From assembly GCA_022820025.1 (NCBI GenBank), contig JAJEGF010000035.1:39935-103934 (forward strand): a DNA stretch of 64,000 nucleotides, read 5' to 3'. Both the position numbers and the translations under genes were made by a program. A model generated the notes under the pieces. That model saw nothing but the letters and a program-made list of their open reading frames with translations. It did not search any database and had not been told where the DNA came from. Below, piece by piece: positions 17,618-25,573 of this stretch; the stretch's first letter is position 1, and each line of letters starts with the position of its first letter. This stretch comes from Chloroflexota bacterium (GTDB taxonomy: Bacteria > Chloroflexota > UBA11872).

Positions 17618-18034
17618 CTACGACTCCGTCTCTTCGTCAGTAGTGCCAACCTGGTAGGACGCGGAGGATTCCGCAGCGCGCGCATCCATCCCGCTAAGCT
17701 CCATCGCCAGCATCTCGCGTTCCCGCTCCGCCACGGCCAGTCGCGCCTCCAGCCGTGCCCGTTGGCGATCGTGCACCTCTTCCCGCGTCATCCGGTGAAA
17801 TCCGCGCAAGCCAACGCCGCGCGCGTCCCAGTCCGCAAAAAAGTCGTTAAGGCGCTTCAAGTAAGCCTCGTGCGATTCCTTCCGCCTCGCTGCGGCCTGT
17901 TCCGTGAACAAGCCGCCCGTCCGGCCACTCAGGTACTCCCGCACCAGTGCCGACACGGACGTATCCAACTCCGCCGCCCGAATTCGCGCCCGCCGATACG
18001 TCGCGTCATCCACCGAAACCGTAATGTTCCGCAT
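17618..18034 (-). CDS. Ribbon-helix-helix antitoxin partner of the PIN toxin
   Basis: 138 residues from ATG 18034 (MRNITVSVDDATYRRARIRA), a classical RHH start; the frame is open upstream to 18316 but the added residues are unlike protein. The N-terminal ~45 residues are the DNA-binding RHH domain, followed by an unusually long charged helical tail (coiled-coil-like REREMLAMEL) that would contact the toxin. VapB-type antitoxins are usually 70-90 residues, so this one is extended. Confidence 0.78.
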   Translation of the reverse strand: MRNITVSVDDATYRRARIRAAELDTSVSALVREYLSGRTGGLFTEQAAARRKESHEAYLKRLNDFFADWDARGVGLRGFHRMTREEVHDRQRARLEARLAVAEREREMLAMELSGMDARAAESSASYQVGTTDEETES

Positions 18035-18143
18035 TCCCACAGTTCCACAGAATCTGTGATTCACAGTATATGGAGCCCTCGTGTCCGGAAGCTGCCTCGC
18101 TACGTCGCCATCTCCGTCCGCGTCCACAAAGGTGGCTCGGAAA

Positions 18144-19001
18144 CTACACAGGATCCGTAAGGAAATCGCGGAGAATTCGCGCCGTCGCCCCCGGCTGCTC
18201 GATCCACGGCTCATGCCCCGCCCGCGGGATCGTCGCGTGACGACCGTCTGGAATCCGCTGAGCCACCTGGGCGCGCGCCCACCGCGGTCGCGGATCCCCC
18301 TCGCCGTCCAACACAAGCGTGGGCGCCCTGACCTCGGAGACCCTGGCGCCCAGCCCGCCCGTTTCCTCCGTCTGGTTGTTCTGCGCGTTCAGCGCGGCGT
18401 TCAGCGAATAGTTGATGGGAAAGCGGTCATATCGCGGAACATCGTCCAGCCGCGTCACGTCATAAAGCTCCGTCTTTCCAAGCAGCGAAGCCTCCTCCGC
18501 CTTGAGCCGCTCCAGCTCCTCCCCAGTGGCCGTCAGTTGCTGTTGCCTGAGGAGCCGCAAGCACTCGCGTTCGGCAGGCGGCAGCTTCGCTTCGCGGTTC
18601 CGCCGATAGTCCTGGTGCCAGCCAGGGTCGATCCCCGTCCCCGACATATACACCAGCCGCGCCGTGCGCTCGGGGTACTGGATGGCATACAGCAGGGCCA
18701 GGTGCGCCCCCCACGAATGACCGATGACCATCCAGGCCTCATGGCCCCAGTGCGCTCGCAGAGCATCGAGATCGCCCACAAACGCCGCCACGTCATAGGG
18801 CCCAACGTCTTCTGACCGGCCGCATCCCCGCTGGTCGTACCGGTGCACCGTCGCCACATCCTCGATCATCGCCGCAACCGGCCCCAGGTAGTCGTAGATC
18901 CCCGGACCCCCATGACAAAGCACAACCGGCGGCCCCGCCCCCTGCGTCGCCGTCCACAACGTCACCCCATTCGCCGATACATACCGCTCAGAAATGGACA
19001 T
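18144..19001 (-). CDS. Alpha/beta hydrolase (proline iminopeptidase-like)
   Basis: About 285 residues from ATG 19001. The oxyanion motif HGGPG is in VVLCHGGPGIYDYLG, the nucleophile elbow is GHSWGAH, the acid is in VLDGEGDPR and the histidine in RAGHEPW. The DQRGCGRS stretch is typical of proline iminopeptidases and related esterases. It acts in the cytoplasm; the substrate is uncertain. The frame extends to 19052 but the AAGGAG and AGG stretches upstream favour the shorter form. Confidence 0.83.
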   Translation of the reverse strand: MSISERYVSANGVTLWTATQGAGPPVVLCHGGPGIYDYLGPVAAMIEDVATVHRYDQRGCGRSEDVGPYDVAAFVGDLDALRAHWGHEAWMVIGHSWGAHLALLYAIQYPERTARLVYMSGTGIDPGWHQDYRRNREAKLPPAERECLRLLRQQQLTATGEELERLKAEEASLLGKTELYDVTRLDDVPRYDRFPINYSLNAALNAQNNQTEETGGLGARVSEVRAPTLVLDGEGDPRPRWARAQVAQRIPDGRHATIPRAGHEPWIEQPGATARILRDFLTDPV

Positions 19002-19098
19002 GCCTGGCCTTAGGACTCCTTTTGGCCCGGACGCTGCCGGGGATTCATCCACTCCGCGTCCAATTGGATTCGAACAGGGCCTGACGCAAGCAGTCCCG

Positions 19099-19656
19099 TC
19101 AATTCTTCGATTCCTCTTCTCCTATCTCACTACTCTCCCCTCGCCCCTCTCCCCTTCCTCCATCCGCCAGCCCCCGCAGCGAATCCCCAACCACCCGGAA
19201 GGTCCGCCACTCCGGCAACATCTCCGCTCCCAGGTCCTCGTAGAACCGGTGCGCGTCCGTATTCCAGTCCAGCGCCACCCATTCAAAGCGGCCGCAGCCC
19301 CGTTCCACCGCGATTGCCGCCACCCGTCGCAGCAACTGCGTGCCCAGCCCGCGGCGTCGATACTCCGGCGACACGTACAGGTCGTGCAGGTACATGCCCC
19401 GCCGCGCCAGGAACGTGGAATACGTGTGGAAGTACACGGCAAACCCCGCCGGTTCGTCCCCCGCAAACGCCAGCAAAGCCTCCGCCGCCGGCGGCTCCCC
19501 AAACAGCGACGCCCGCAACGACGCCTCCGTCGCCACCACCTCGTGCGTCAGCTTCTCGTACACCGCCAGGTCCCAAATCAACCCCATCAACCGCGGCACA
19601 TCCTGCTCAGAGGCCGCCCGTATCGTGAACCCGGAGTCTTCCGGCACAGGTGTCAC
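19099..19656 (-). CDS. GNAT family N-acetyltransferase
   Basis: 185 residues. The acetyl-CoA motif is VSPEYRRRGLGTQLLRRVA (Q/RxxGxG/A type), preceded by the beta-4 strand MYLHDLYV and followed by RFEWVALDWNTDAHRFYEDLGA, the pattern of spermidine/diamine acetyltransferases. The acceptor is unknown. The last ~20 residues are Gly/Glu/Ser-rich and probably disordered. It is transcribed toward the alpha/beta hydrolase. Confidence 0.83.
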   Translation of the reverse strand: MTPVPEDSGFTIRAASEQDVPRLMGLIWDLAVYEKLTHEVVATEASLRASLFGEPPAAEALLAFAGDEPAGFAVYFHTYSTFLARRGMYLHDLYVSPEYRRRGLGTQLLRRVAAIAVERGCGRFEWVALDWNTDAHRFYEDLGAEMLPEWRTFRVVGDSLRGLADGGRGEGRGESSEIGEEESKN

Positions 19657-19891
19657 CGTCCTTGTAGGTCTTTGAAACTCGGCTTCCTCGCCACTCTACG
19701 CTTGGCGGCCTATGGCGTACGGATTTGCGAGCGTTCCGGTGCCAGGCTCGCGTCTGAGGAGGCAGTCAGGCGACTCTTGAAAGCGCCTCACGAGCTTCCG
19801 ATCCGCCACGGTTGGAGGCTCGACCATCCAATGACGCTCATTCTCTAAGACCTGACGCTTCTGGCAGGCGAGCCTTTCAACGTCGCCTGCC

Positions 19892-20536
19892 TCAGCCCAT
19901 TAGGCCCCTTATGGCGGCTGGCAATTCCCTGAACGTCGTGACCCTGGCATTGGCCTTGGACAAGTCGTGAGATGCCGTGAACTCGTTGGCAACCACGATG
20001 CAGTCAATCCCCGCCGCTACCGCCGACTCCAACCCTCGCGCCGAGTCTTCAACAACCACCGTTTCAGCGGCGGAAGCGCCAAATCGTGCCAGCCCTGTGA
20101 GATAGGGTTCGGGATGCGGTTTCGCTCGCTCGTAGTCCTCCCTGTCCAAATAGAAATCCATATAGTCCAGGATGGACCGCTCTTCGTGTATGAGGGCGAA
20201 GTCAGCTCGTTTGGATGTAGTGACGATAGCCATCCGATACGAATTCGAGAGTTCAGCCAGCGTTTGCAAGACGCCCTCAATCTCGATGTCTTCTGTTCTA
20301 AGGTACTCCTGGTAGTAAGTGTTGCGGACCTCACGCTGCCTGCTGATGGTCTGTTCATCAACACCTGCCGCTACAGCTTGAGCCCAGGTGGCCATTCCCT
20401 GGGTCATGTCTCGCAGGTATTGGTCTTGATCCAGGGTAAACCCAATGTCAGCCAGGGCGCGCGCTCCGGCCTTGTAAAACCAGAATTCGGTATCCACCAG
20501 GACCCCGTCATGGTCAAAGAGGATGTACTTCTTCAC
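19892..20536 (-). CDS. HAD-superfamily phosphatase, beta-phosphoglucomutase-like
   Basis: 214 residues with all HAD motifs: FDHDGVLVDTE (nucleophile and acid Asp), TTSKR (motif II), the lysine in YERAKPHPEPY, and VVVEDSARGLESAVAAG (motif IV). The alpha-helical cap between motifs I and II places it among phosphoglycolate phosphatase/beta-phosphoglucomutase-like enzymes acting on small sugar phosphates or nucleotides. The start is GTG with AGGGA upstream. It follows purC by 30 bases on the same strand and is probably co-transcribed; a nucleotide-metabolite substrate is possible but unproven. Confidence 0.85.
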   Translation of the reverse strand: MKKYILFDHDGVLVDTEFWFYKAGARALADIGFTLDQDQYLRDMTQGMATWAQAVAAGVDEQTISRQREVRNTYYQEYLRTEDIEIEGVLQTLAELSNSYRMAIVTTSKRADFALIHEERSILDYMDFYLDREDYERAKPHPEPYLTGLARFGASAAETVVVEDSARGLESAVAAGIDCIVVANEFTASHDLSKANARVTTFRELPAAIRGLMG

Positions 20537-20565
20537 CGTAGGTCCCTATGGTCCTCCGTACACCG

Positions 20566-21837
20566 TCATGTGATTCCTTGAAGGTTGCTTGCCAAACGTG
20601 ACTCGATCGGCTGGTCCGCTTCTGGAAACTCAAAAGATCGCCCGGTGATCTTCTCGTAAAGGTAGATGTAGCGTCTCGAGAGCTCGACGACAAGGTCATC
20701 TGGTGCTGCTGGTAGCACCTCATCCTCGTACGGATCGCAGTTCTCCGTGAACCAGAGCCGGAGGAATTCCTTGTCAACGTTGTCAGGCTCCTGTCCCTCC
20801 CGCATGCGCTGCTGATACGTGTCGGCGACCCAGAAGCGACTGGAGTCAGGGGTGTGGATCTCGTCGACCAGCAGAATCTCACCGTTCTTGTCACGGCCCA
20901 TCTCGTATTTGGTATCGACGAGAATCAGGCCATGCTCGGCTGCCTTGGCTTGACCGAATTCGAAGAGTTCCAACGCGATGCGGCTGCATTGTTCCCACTC
21001 GTCGGCCGTCATCCAGTTCTCGGACACGATCTCGTCAGGGCTGATCGGACGGTCGTGAACCCCCTTGGTGGTCGGAGTGAGGATATTCGTCGCGAGCTTC
21101 TGGTTCTTCACCAGGCCGTCGGGCAAGTCGATGCCACAGTATTGACGCCGACCGCTCTGGTAGACCGTCCAGAGGGCGGTGCTCGTGGTTCCGGTGATGT
21201 ATCCACGCACCACGAACTCAATCGGGAAAACGGTGCACTTTTCGGCGATCGTGACGTTTGGGTCGGGGATGGATAGAACCTGATTCGGCACAATGTGGCG
21301 GGTCTGGTCAAACCACCATGCGCTCGTCAGGTTCAGGGCCTGCCCCTTGAAGGGGACAGCGGCCAGCACCCGGTCGAAGGCACTCTGGCGATCGGTGGTG
21401 ATGAGTGCCAGGCGATCCCCAAGATCGTATCGATCTCGTACTTTGCCTGTGGACTTAGCACCCTGAGAAATAGTCGTCTCAATGAGGCAATTGCCAAGCT
21501 CTCTTCGAATTCGATCCGCGTAGCTCGCTGAGGTGCAAATGGCGTTCTCCATTGTCTCGACCTCCACACGGTCACTCTGGGACAGCTCGGTAACGCGCTT
21601 CTTGAGGTCGGACCACGTCTCGAAGCCGTACTCGTGAGCGATCGCGGCTTGAGCGTCGCGCAGCGATAGCTTGGCCGTGGCGATTTCGGCGTCGGATGCT
21701 GTGGCCAGCGCGGGGCGTGATGTTCGGAATTGCGCTGCGGCGTCTCGATCGCCGGCATTCACAGCCTTAAGTAAAGCCTTGGCCTGTTTCTGAAGGTGTT
21801 CCAGGCTCGGACGCAGCGGAAGACTGCGGGGACGCAT
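20566..21837 (-). CDS. purC: SAICAR synthetase with N-terminal ankyrin-associated extension
   Basis: 423 residues from ATG 21837, which has AAAGGAG five bases upstream; the TTG at 21852 would place the ribosome site inside the coding region. Residues ~105-423 are phosphoribosylaminoimidazole-succinocarboxamide synthase: GKVRDRYDLGD (ATP-binding GKxRD), TTDRQSAFDRV, VRGYITGT, LVDTKYEMG and VDEIHTPDSSRFW. It joins aspartate to CAIR in purine synthesis. The first ~85 residues (RPSLEHLQKQAKALLKAVN ... AIAHEYGFETWSDLKKRV) are the module normally found at the N-terminus of bacterial ankyrin-repeat proteins. Bacterial PurC is usually 240-300 residues, so this is an unusual fusion. Confidence 0.88.
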   Translation of the reverse strand: MRPRSLPLRPSLEHLQKQAKALLKAVNAGDRDAAAQFRTSRPALATASDAEIATAKLSLRDAQAAIAHEYGFETWSDLKKRVTELSQSDRVEVETMENAICTSASYADRIRRELGNCLIETTISQGAKSTGKVRDRYDLGDRLALITTDRQSAFDRVLAAVPFKGQALNLTSAWWFDQTRHIVPNQVLSIPDPNVTIAEKCTVFPIEFVVRGYITGTTSTALWTVYQSGRRQYCGIDLPDGLVKNQKLATNILTPTTKGVHDRPISPDEIVSENWMTADEWEQCSRIALELFEFGQAKAAEHGLILVDTKYEMGRDKNGEILLVDEIHTPDSSRFWVADTYQQRMREGQEPDNVDKEFLRLWFTENCDPYEDEVLPAAPDDLVVELSRRYIYLYEKITGRSFEFPEADQPIESRLASNLQGIT

Positions 21838-22161
21838 ACGCACTCCTTTCAAGTGGCCTGCTGTCCGCGTAATCAGGCCGAAAAGAGTGGTGCCGAGAAG
21901 CCGTGCGGTTGCGGGGGCGGGTTAAACCCTTGTCGCGGACTCGGGGGCTCCCACGAGAGCGCCTACGCAAGATATACGCAACCAGCCCCGGTGCTGTCAA
22001 GACTGGGCTCGTGCTTGGGGAATTGCCAGAGCCAGGCCGTCTGCGCCAATGCGAGTGCGCTTCCCGTCAGACTGCGCTCCTTGCCACCGGCAGCCGCTGT
22101 TTCTGTAGACGTACGGCCGCTACCGCTGCGTGCGTCAGACTCCCTGGACCTTGACTAGCTC
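21838..22161. other. Intergenic region upstream of purC
   Basis: No gene is recognised. On the minus strand it forms the purC leader, with the ribosome site AAAGGAG next to the start. I looked for a purine or PRPP riboswitch core and did not find one. The GC-rich stretch could fold but shows no terminator. Confidence 0.5.
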
Positions 22162-22347
22162 CTACGCCCCCGGAGCCGGCGCCGCCTGCCCGCCGCCCTC
22201 AAGCTCCTCGATGTAGAACTCAATCGCCTCCCGCATCAGCCCACACACCTCCGCCCGCGACTCCCCAACCGCCACACACCCCGGCAAATCCGGCATCTGC
22301 GCCCAAAGGCTCTTCGGCCCCCGCTCAATGCCGAAGGCGTACGTCAT
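22162..22347 (-). CDS. HicB-type antitoxin, orphan
   Basis: About 61 residues from ATG 22347 (MTYAFGIERG). The sequence GPKSLWAQMPDLPGCVAVG followed by CGLMREAIEFYIEEL is the HicB RNase-H-like antitoxin core. A start at 22359 adds four residues. No HicA toxin gene (a ~60-residue dsRNA-binding protein) is visible on either side, so this is an orphan antitoxin or an unrelated use of the fold, as seen with many stand-alone HicB-like proteins. Confidence 0.7.
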   Translation of the reverse strand: MTYAFGIERGPKSLWAQMPDLPGCVAVGESRAEVCGLMREAIEFYIEELEGGGQAAPAPGA

Positions 22348-22583
22348 CGCCCCACGCATTGCAGCCCAGCCAGCCTCAGGACACGGTTCCAGGTTCCTTC
22401 GCATCCCGATAACAGGTTGGAATGCGTTCGTGCCACAATGCAGTTGTGGCCTTGGAACGGACGGCCCAACCCAATGAAGCGGCGCCGGATTCGCTTGATT
22501 GACGGCGAACCCCCGATGGTCAACTGGGCGGCCGCCGGTCATCCTGTGTGGGCGGAGTGCTGGCACCTCTTGGTTGTGCATTC

Positions 22584-23042
22584 ATGTTAGAAACAGGAAG
22601 CGCGGCGCCAGACTTCACCATCACTCTGCTCTCCGGCGGGGAGTTCACCCTTTCCGACCTCCGCGGAACCAGGGTTGTCGTCTTCTTCTTCCCGGGCGCC
22701 TTAACCCCGGGGTGAATGGCCGAGAACGTGGGATTTGGAAAATCCCAGCGGAGGATGGCCGACCGTAACGCCGTTGTGGTCGCCATCAGCTCTGCCGAAG
22801 AGAGGAAGCTAAGGCGCCTGGCCACGTACTTCAGGTTCTTGAGGATTGACCTGCCCCTGGCCCATGATGCCGATAGCCGCCTCGGCGCCCTCTACGACCT
22901 CGGGCGTGATGCCGGGGTTGGAAACCTGCGGGTGACCTACGTCATCGACGAAGACGGGTTGGTCACGGACTTCCACCACAACGAACTATCCGTTTCCAGC
23001 CACTGGCGCTGGGCGTTGCGGACGCTGTCCGCCCCCCGTTAG
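22584..23042 (+). CDS. Selenocysteine-containing peroxiredoxin (AhpC/TSA, BCP type)
   Basis: Reading from ATG 22584, codon 44 is TGA (22713-22715) and the same frame continues to TAG at 23042, giving 152 residues, the normal length of a BCP/PrxQ peroxiredoxin. The TGA sits exactly where the peroxidatic cysteine belongs: FFFPGALTPG-U-MAENVGFG against the family pattern TPGCTxE. The upstream part (GSAAPDFTITLLSGGEFTLS) and the downstream part (VVVAISSAEERKLR, VTYVIDEDGLV) are both typical thioredoxin-fold peroxiredoxin segments. A SECIS-like hairpin follows the TGA. Sec peroxiredoxins are known in other bacteria. Conventional gene callers would split it or keep only the 3' part. The resolving cysteine of PrxQ is not evident, so it is probably 1-Cys (1-Sec). 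Reduction of hydroperoxides in the cytoplasm is the expected role. Confidence 0.8.
22729..22747 (+). promoter_or_regulatory. Bacterial SECIS-like hairpin after UGA codon
   Basis: TGGGATT (22729-22735) pairs perfectly with AATCCCA (22741-22747) around a five-base loop TGGAA. The loop carries G at its second position, 22 bases after the UGA. Bacterial SECIS elements recognised by SelB are short hairpins just downstream of UGA with a guanosine among the first two loop bases at a spacing of about 16-37 bases; this element meets those rules. Confidence 0.7.
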
Positions 23043-23225
23043 TCAACCGGCGCCTGCGCCGGCAGTTGGTCAGCGTGCCTGCCCAGGAACGCCGGCCCGG
23101 CTTCAGCCGCGGTTCGCCAGCTCCGCCCTCAGCCAGTCGGACCCGCTGCCAGTATCCCGATCACAATGACCAAGGCCACCCGGACCAGGAGGATGTAGTC
23201 CACCACGCTAGTGCGCCTGCCGCTG

Positions 23226-23290
23226 ACCTGCGACCCCACCGGGTCGAAGCCGGTTAACAGCCGGCTGCTCTACCACTGAGCTCCTGCGGA
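23226..23290 (-). pseudogene. tRNA-Asn(GTT)-like remnant
   Basis: The minus strand reads TCCGCAGGAGCTCAGTGGTA from 23290, giving an acceptor 5' half and D-arm, then an anticodon arm GCCGG-CTGTTAA-CCGGC with anticodon GTT (Asn). The expected variable loop, T-arm and matching 3' acceptor are absent; a scrambled stretch containing GGGGTCGCAGGTC follows. It is probably a truncated tRNA gene left by recombination or integration. Confidence 0.55.
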
Positions 23291-23345
23291 GCGCCCGGGA
23301 AGCATGGCCGCCGATCGAATTGTCCTAATGGTAAACGAGTTCCGA

Positions 23346-24074
23346 TCATGAAAACTCGCGCGTTATCAATTCAGGCAATTCCTTGACACTGGGTATGACG
23401 TGCGTGTGTCGATACCTGCCCCAGGCATCGACCGGTCTGGGCCCGCTTAATACGCCAACAACACCGCGACATCCCGCATTGTAGCCTTCCAGCATATCGG
23501 CTGGCGTGTCGCCGATTTTGACAACCTCGTGCACGCTCTGAATATTCAACTGTGTCATAGCGTGGAAAATCATGAATGGCGCCGGGCGTCCGATCTGTCC
23601 GGGGATATGCTCCACGTCCACGGCGATGTCCACCAGCCCGTTGCTCACCCAGCCGAGGCTGTCCATGATTGCCTCGGTTATGGCACGATGAAAGCCGGTA
23701 TTAGTGGCGACCTTGATGTCATGTTCGTGGCACCAGCGAAATGTGTCGGTGGCTCCAGGCACTTCTCTGACCTCCCTGCGATAGTGCTCGATCATGAGCC
23801 CCTCGTAACGGTCAAAGACCTTCTTCGCCTCTTCATAAGTATCAAGAGTTCTTGTTTTCTCAAAATCTTCAATGTCGATTCTGTCTCCTCTCGACCGCGC
23901 AATGAGAAACTGGTAAAGATGAATCTTATTCGTTCCCATGTGCAGCAGGATCTCATCTGGTGTCGTATCGAGATTATGTTCCTGCGCAGCCTCGTACAGG
24001 CAGTCTCTCACACCAGTGTCATCATGCACCGTCGTCCCGGAAAGATCGAACATTACCATGCTGATCTTGCTCAT
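23346..24074 (-). CDS. Phosphonatase-like HAD hydrolase (PhnX-related)
   Basis: 242 residues. Motif I is MFDLSGTTVHD, where the residue two after the nucleophile D10 is Ser rather than the acid Asp of ordinary HAD phosphatases, as in the phosphonatase branch (Ala there). In the cap, HMGTNKIHLYQF places K50 where phosphonoacetaldehyde hydrolase has its Schiff-base lysine (MGxxKxxH). Further motifs are TNTGFHR, GRPAPFMIFHAM and KIGDTPADMLEGYNAG. Cleavage of a C-P bond in a 2-oxo-phosphonate such as phosphonoacetaldehyde is therefore likely. It is the last gene of a minus-strand set with a phosphonate-type alcohol dehydrogenase 31 bases upstream. The ribosome site GGAAGG precedes ATG 24074. Confidence 0.82.
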   Translation of the reverse strand: MSKISMVMFDLSGTTVHDDTGVRDCLYEAAQEHNLDTTPDEILLHMGTNKIHLYQFLIARSRGDRIDIEDFEKTRTLDTYEEAKKVFDRYEGLMIEHYRREVREVPGATDTFRWCHEHDIKVATNTGFHRAITEAIMDSLGWVSNGLVDIAVDVEHIPGQIGRPAPFMIFHAMTQLNIQSVHEVVKIGDTPADMLEGYNAGCRGVVGVLSGPRPVDAWGRYRHTHVIPSVKELPELITREFS

Positions 24075-24105
24075 TGGCTCACACCTTCCTGCATGTATGA
24101 GTGGC

Positions 24106-25212
24106 TCACAGTTTCACGATAGGCCGCATTCCCTCGTGCGTCTCCAGCGATTCGAGCGCGGCGGTCACGCCTTCGGCGGTGAGTGGGAATGCTGGGCCGG
24201 CGAGTCTCTTGTACGGATATCGGTGGCGGCTTCGGTAGACGAGGTCCAGCGCTCGGCCCAGGTACCGGGAGTCGTAGTTGTGGAGGCCCGTGATTGTGAG
24301 GCATTTGGTAATCACGTCGTGTGAGGCAAGCATGAAGTTGTCGTCGGGGTACAGGGCGCCTTGCATGAGATAGCGCCCGCCGATGCGCAGCATCTTGACT
24401 CCCAACGGTATAACGCTGGCGAAACCAGTTACTTCAACCACCACGTCCGCGCCGCGTCCTCCGGTCAGGTCATTCACCTTGTGGACAAGCTCCTCATCAT
24501 CGTACTGGTCGGCGTTAACGACGTGGTCGGAACCGAAGTCACTGGCGATCTCTAGTCGCTTGTCGAGTACGTCGACCATGATGACTTGTCCGGCGCCTTG
24601 CTCCTTGGCGATGGCTGCGGCATAGATCCCCAACATACCCGCACCCTGGATCACGACGTTCTCACCCGGCTGTAACCCGATCCTGGCAAGACCTGCGGTC
24701 ACGGTGGCCGCGGCGCACATTAACGGTGACGCCTCTTCGTCGCACATATCATCTGGAATTCTGAACACGCTTGTGCCGGGTCTAACGTAAACATATTCGC
24801 CGAACGTGCCCGCGAAGTGCGGCGGTACGTCGCTATGTGCATGTCCGTACTTGAAAAGGCTAAGGCACTTCTGTGGCAGATCATATATCCGGCAAAAGCT
24901 GCAGCAGCCGCAGTTGGCCATGATGCTCCAGGTTATTCGGTCACCCTCGGACAGGCTATGACCGGCAGTATCCGTCCTGACGCTCGGCCCGAGTCGCACG
25001 ATTGTTCCCAGCCCTTCGTGCCCCAATACGGTTGGCGCTGGGAAGGGTCGCCGGCCTCGCCAGCTATGCACATCAGAGCCGCATACCGTTGCCATCGTCG
25101 TCTTGACCAGAATCGCTCCAGGTTCCAGTTCTTGCGGCAACGGGAAACTGCGTTCTTCCAGTGCTTCTCCAACACCCATGAAAAGCACGACTTTGCCCAT
25201 CGGCTGCGCCAC
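24106..25212 (-). CDS. Zinc-dependent alcohol dehydrogenase, phosphonate-catabolism type
   Basis: About 368 residues from GTG 25212, which has GGAGG seven bases upstream; ATG 25230 and GTG 25275 are alternatives. The catalytic zinc region is TVCGSDVHSW plus GHEGLGTI; the structural zinc loop is NCGCCSFCRIYDLPQKC; the NAD-binding motif is VIQGAGMLGIYAAA. The sequence around the start (GKVVLFMGVGEALEERSFPLP) resembles the medium-chain dehydrogenases found in phosphonate gene clusters. It could oxidise a hydroxyphosphonate to the aldehyde hydrolysed by the next gene, a PhnX-like enzyme. This pairing is an inference from family and adjacency. Confidence 0.82.
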   Translation of the reverse strand: MAQPMGKVVLFMGVGEALEERSFPLPQELEPGAILVKTTMATVCGSDVHSWRGRRPFPAPTVLGHEGLGTIVRLGPSVRTDTAGHSLSEGDRITWSIMANCGCCSFCRIYDLPQKCLSLFKYGHAHSDVPPHFAGTFGEYVYVRPGTSVFRIPDDMCDEEASPLMCAAATVTAGLARIGLQPGENVVIQGAGMLGIYAAAIAKEQGAGQVIMVDVLDKRLEIASDFGSDHVVNADQYDDEELVHKVNDLTGGRGADVVVEVTGFASVIPLGVKMLRIGGRYLMQGALYPDDNFMLASHDVITKCLTITGLHNYDSRYLGRALDLVYRSRHRYPYKRLAGPAFPLTAEGVTAALESLETHEGMRPIVKL

Positions 25213-25284
25213 GTCAACGCCTCCGTTCATCCCGTAAGGCTTTGTAGATAGAGCATAGGTGTTTCCAGCTGGCACTCATAGTGA

Positions 25285-25440
25285 GGCTAGACCCGGTTAT
25301 TTGGACAGCTACCACGTACCGGCTGTGCCAGTCCATGATCGCCACCAGGTAGAGGACCCCCCGGGCCATGGGCAGGTAGGTGCGCTGCCCACACCTGGTT
25401 GGGCCAGGTGATCGGCCGCACGAGCGGCCAGGAAACGGTT
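25285..25440 (-). mobile_element. IS3-family transposase (orfB integrase core) remnant
   Basis: Translated on the minus strand, two frames join to give RPITWPNQVWAA and then YLPMARGVLYLVAIMDWHSR followed by YVVAV, which is the start of the IS3-family integrase catalytic domain with its first Asp. A small deletion breaks the frame between the two parts, and the rest of the transposase (second Asp, Glu) is missing. It is therefore a dead fragment left between the alcohol dehydrogenase and phosphatase genes. Confidence 0.78.
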
Positions 25441-25449
25441 CACCACGTG

Positions 25450-25506
25450 CATGGTGGTCCGTGTAAGACTGAATTGCGAACTTTCCGATGGGAAGTTCCT
25501 ATCTGA
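25450..25506 (+). repeat. Diverged direct repeat, copy 1 (IS-end-like)
   Basis: CCGTGTAAGACTGAATTGCG, then AACTTTCCGATGGGAAGTTC and CTATCTGAGGA closely resembles the copy at 26618-26674 in the same orientation. It sits directly beside the IS3 transposase remnant, so the pair are probably old insertion-sequence ends. Confidence 0.65.
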
Positions 25507-25573
25507 GGAGTCGATCAGGCGACAAGACGAGCCTATGCCGCGTCTGGGGTCGACTTCGGGGGATTTCGCGCGC

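Noticed and set aside
22716..23042. Separate short peroxiredoxin fragment starting at ATG 22716
   Set aside because: It lacks the catalytic residue and N-terminal strand; it is the 3' part of the Sec-containing gene.
23055..23345. 25-codon membrane-peptide frame on the minus strand (VVDYILLVRVALVIVIG)
   Set aside because: It is too short, has no ribosome site and lies against the tRNA-Asn remnant; not enough to call a gene.
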